Source: Actinomycetes bacterium (GTDB lineage: Bacteria; Actinomycetota; Actinomycetes; Propionibacteriales; Nocardioidaceae). Taken from it: a stretch of 5,155 bases of DNA. The stretch covers positions 1 to 5,155 of the forward strand of contig JAKPAQ010000201.1 of NCBI GenBank assembly GCA_029779385.1. The letters are read 5' to 3'. This document shows positions 3,782 to 5,155 of the stretch, piece after piece. How positions within the stretch are numbered: the stretch's first letter is position 1; the number at the start of each line of letters is the position of its first letter. Position numbers and translations under genes: made by a program. The notes under the pieces are model-generated. The model saw only the letters and a program-made list of their open reading frames with translations. It ran no database searches and was not told the origin of the DNA.

Positions 3782-5155
3782 GTTCACACGAAGCGCCCAA
3801 GACCGAGGATTTCGTTGACCGATCCCGCTGGCTCGTCGATGAATGGCGGTTGGTTGAGGCATACCCAGACCCCGATGATCTGGGCGTAACCGAAACCCTG
3901 CTTGCGGTTGGCAACGGCTACCTGGGGATGCGAGGTAATGTCCCAGAAGGCCGCGATTCATATATGCACGGCACCTTCATCAATGGATTCCACGAGACCT
4001 GGCCGATCCAGCACGCCGAGGAGGCCTACGGCTTTGCCCGAGTTGGTCAAACTATCGTCAACGTCCCTGATGCGAAAGTAATCCGCCTTTACGTCGAGGA
4101 CGAACCGCTGCTGATAAGTTTCGCCGACCTAGTCGAATACGAACGCACGCTTGATTTCAAGAACGGCGTGTTGCGTCGCGAAATCTTGTGGCGCACTCCT
4201 TCGGGCAAGCGAGTGCGAGTGGTGACTAGCCGGATGGTCTCGTTCGTCCAACGTCACCTTGCGGTGTTGCACTTTGAAGTGACCTTGCTTGACGATCACG
4301 CGCCGATTGCGATCTCATCGCAGATCCTGAATCGCCAAGACGGTGAGGACGAATATCACGTTCGCTCCAAGTCGATGGGCGAAGGTCACGACCCGCGAAA
4401 ATCTGAGACGATCGCTCGACGTGTGCTCGAACCGCGGCACAACTTTGGTGACGGGCAGACCGGCCGGGTTGAGTTGGGCTATCGCTGCGTGGAAAGCCAA
4501 ATGACCTTGGCGGTAGCTGCGGACCACATCATTGAAACTGAGTCTTCGTACACTTCCAGCGTCCGGGTCGAAGACGATTTAGCCAAGTTGACGTATCGGG
4601 TCGATGCTGAACCTGGCAAGCCGATTCGGTTGACCAAACTGGTTTCGTATCACACCTCTCGTGGGGTGCCGGTTCGTGAATTGGTTGACCGCTGTCGACG
4701 CACGCTCGATCGTGTTCATGAAGAAGGAGTTACAGCCCAGTACACGAACCAGCGGGCTTGGCTCGATGAGTTTTGGGCACGATCTGACGTGCAAGTCCAC
4801 GGCCAACCCGAACTGCAACAGGCGGTGCGCTGGAACCTGTTTCAGATCGCCCAAGCCAGTGCGCGCGCCGAAACCGTCGGGGTGGCAGCGAAGGGTCTGA
4901 CCGGGTCCGGTTACAGCGGGCACTACTTCTGGGACACCGAAATCTATGTGCTGCCATTCTTGACCTATACGAGTCCTGAGATCGCCCGGAATGCCCTGCG
5001 TTTCCGCTACCGACTTTTAGCTGCGGCTCGCGAGCGTGCAGGTGAGCTTTCTCAAGCCGGCGCACTGTTTCCGTGGCGGACGATCAACGGTGAGGAGGCA
5101 TCGGCCTATTACGCCGCCGGCACCGCGCAGTACCACATCGATGCCGACATCTCAT
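3778..5155 (+). CDS. Glycoside hydrolase family 65 protein, probable disaccharide phosphorylase (partial)
   Basis: GH65 phosphorylases split alpha-glucosyl disaccharides such as trehalose, maltose, kojibiose or nigerose with phosphate, releasing beta-glucose 1-phosphate and glucose. The first 459 codons are present, about 55-60% of a usual 750-830 aa protein; the frame runs off the right edge uninterrupted. The N-terminal beta-sandwich domain contains E-T-L-L-A-V-G-N-G-Y-L-G-M-R-G-N (39-54), then F-I-N-G-F-H-E-T-W-P and E-E-A-Y-G-F-A-R. The alpha/alpha barrel begins near residue 335, with A-K-G-L-T-G-S-G-Y-S-G-H-Y-F-W-D-T-E-I-Y (371-390); W385, D386 and E388 belong to the substrate-binding F-W-D-x-E motif. 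The catalytic glutamate expected near residue 490 lies outside the window, so activity and substrate cannot be judged. ATG 3778 has GGAG five nt upstream and overlaps the mutase stop. The pair parallels mycobacterial Rv3400-Rv3401. Confidence 0.92.
   Translation, partial: MSSHEAPKTEDFVDRSRWLVDEWRLVEAYPDPDDLGVTETLLAVGNGYLGMRGNVPEGRDSYMHGTFINGFHETWPIQHAEEAYGFARVGQTIVNVPDAKVIRLYVEDEPLLISFADLVEYERTLDFKNGVLRREILWRTPSGKRVRVVTSRMVSFVQRHLAVLHFEVTLLDDHAPIAISSQILNRQDGEDEYHVRSKSMGEGHDPRKSETIARRVLEPRHNFGDGQTGRVELGYRCVESQMTLAVAADHIIETESSYTSSVRVEDDLAKLTYRVDAEPGKPIRLTKLVSYHTSRGVPVRELVDRCRRTLDRVHEEGVTAQYTNQRAWLDEFWARSDVQVHGQPELQQAVRWNLFQIAQASARAETVGVAAKGLTGSGYSGHYFWDTEIYVLPFLTYTSPEIARNALRFRYRLLAAARERAGELSQAGALFPWRTINGEEASAYYAAGTAQYHIDADIS

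Overview
The window reads as an ordinary chromosomal stretch of an actinomycete (Actinomycetota) of moderate-to-high GC. The reasons are the frequent GTG starts, the TANNNT boxes placed 6-7 nt before start codons (the usual leaderless arrangement in this phylum), a DUF5926-type protein (a family I know from actinobacteria), and a beta-phosphoglucomutase/GH65 pair arranged as in mycobacteria (Rv3400-Rv3401). I cannot name the genus. All supported genes lie on the + strand.

Layout: 2-205 is the C-terminal end of leucyl/phenylalanyl-tRNA-protein transferase (aat). 300-578 is a complete HU-type nucleoid protein gene with its own leader and a strong intrinsic terminator (591-633). 652-1665 encodes a CPBP (CAAX/Abi) membrane metalloprotease with all three motifs. 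1709-2101 encodes a stand-alone RsbW-like anti-sigma ATPase. 2151-2990 encodes a DUF5926 protein. 3074-3781 and 3778-5155 form an overlapping two-gene operon: a beta-phosphoglucomutase-type HAD enzyme and a GH65 glycoside phosphorylase/hydrolase cut by the window edge.

How they work together: only the last pair is a clear functional unit. GH65 phosphorylases cleave alpha-glucosyl disaccharides with phosphate to give beta-glucose 1-phosphate, which beta-phosphoglucomutase turns into glucose 6-phosphate. The HU gene is insulated by its terminator. The protease and RsbW-like genes are 43 nt apart and may be co-transcribed.

I found no novel multi-gene system, tRNA, rRNA, CRISPR array or transposase. 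The unexplained signals are in or near junctions. Three 18-bp direct repeats (2986-3039) carry the DUF5926 stop codon, lie just upstream of the sugar-phosphate operon, and can be read as a 25-codon ORF with hexapeptide repeats. A 52-bp element with perfect 10-bp inverted ends (1644-1695) contains the protease stop codon. A perfect 20-bp palindrome sits inside the DUF5926 gene (2474-2493). No stretch over 300 bases lacks a gene.
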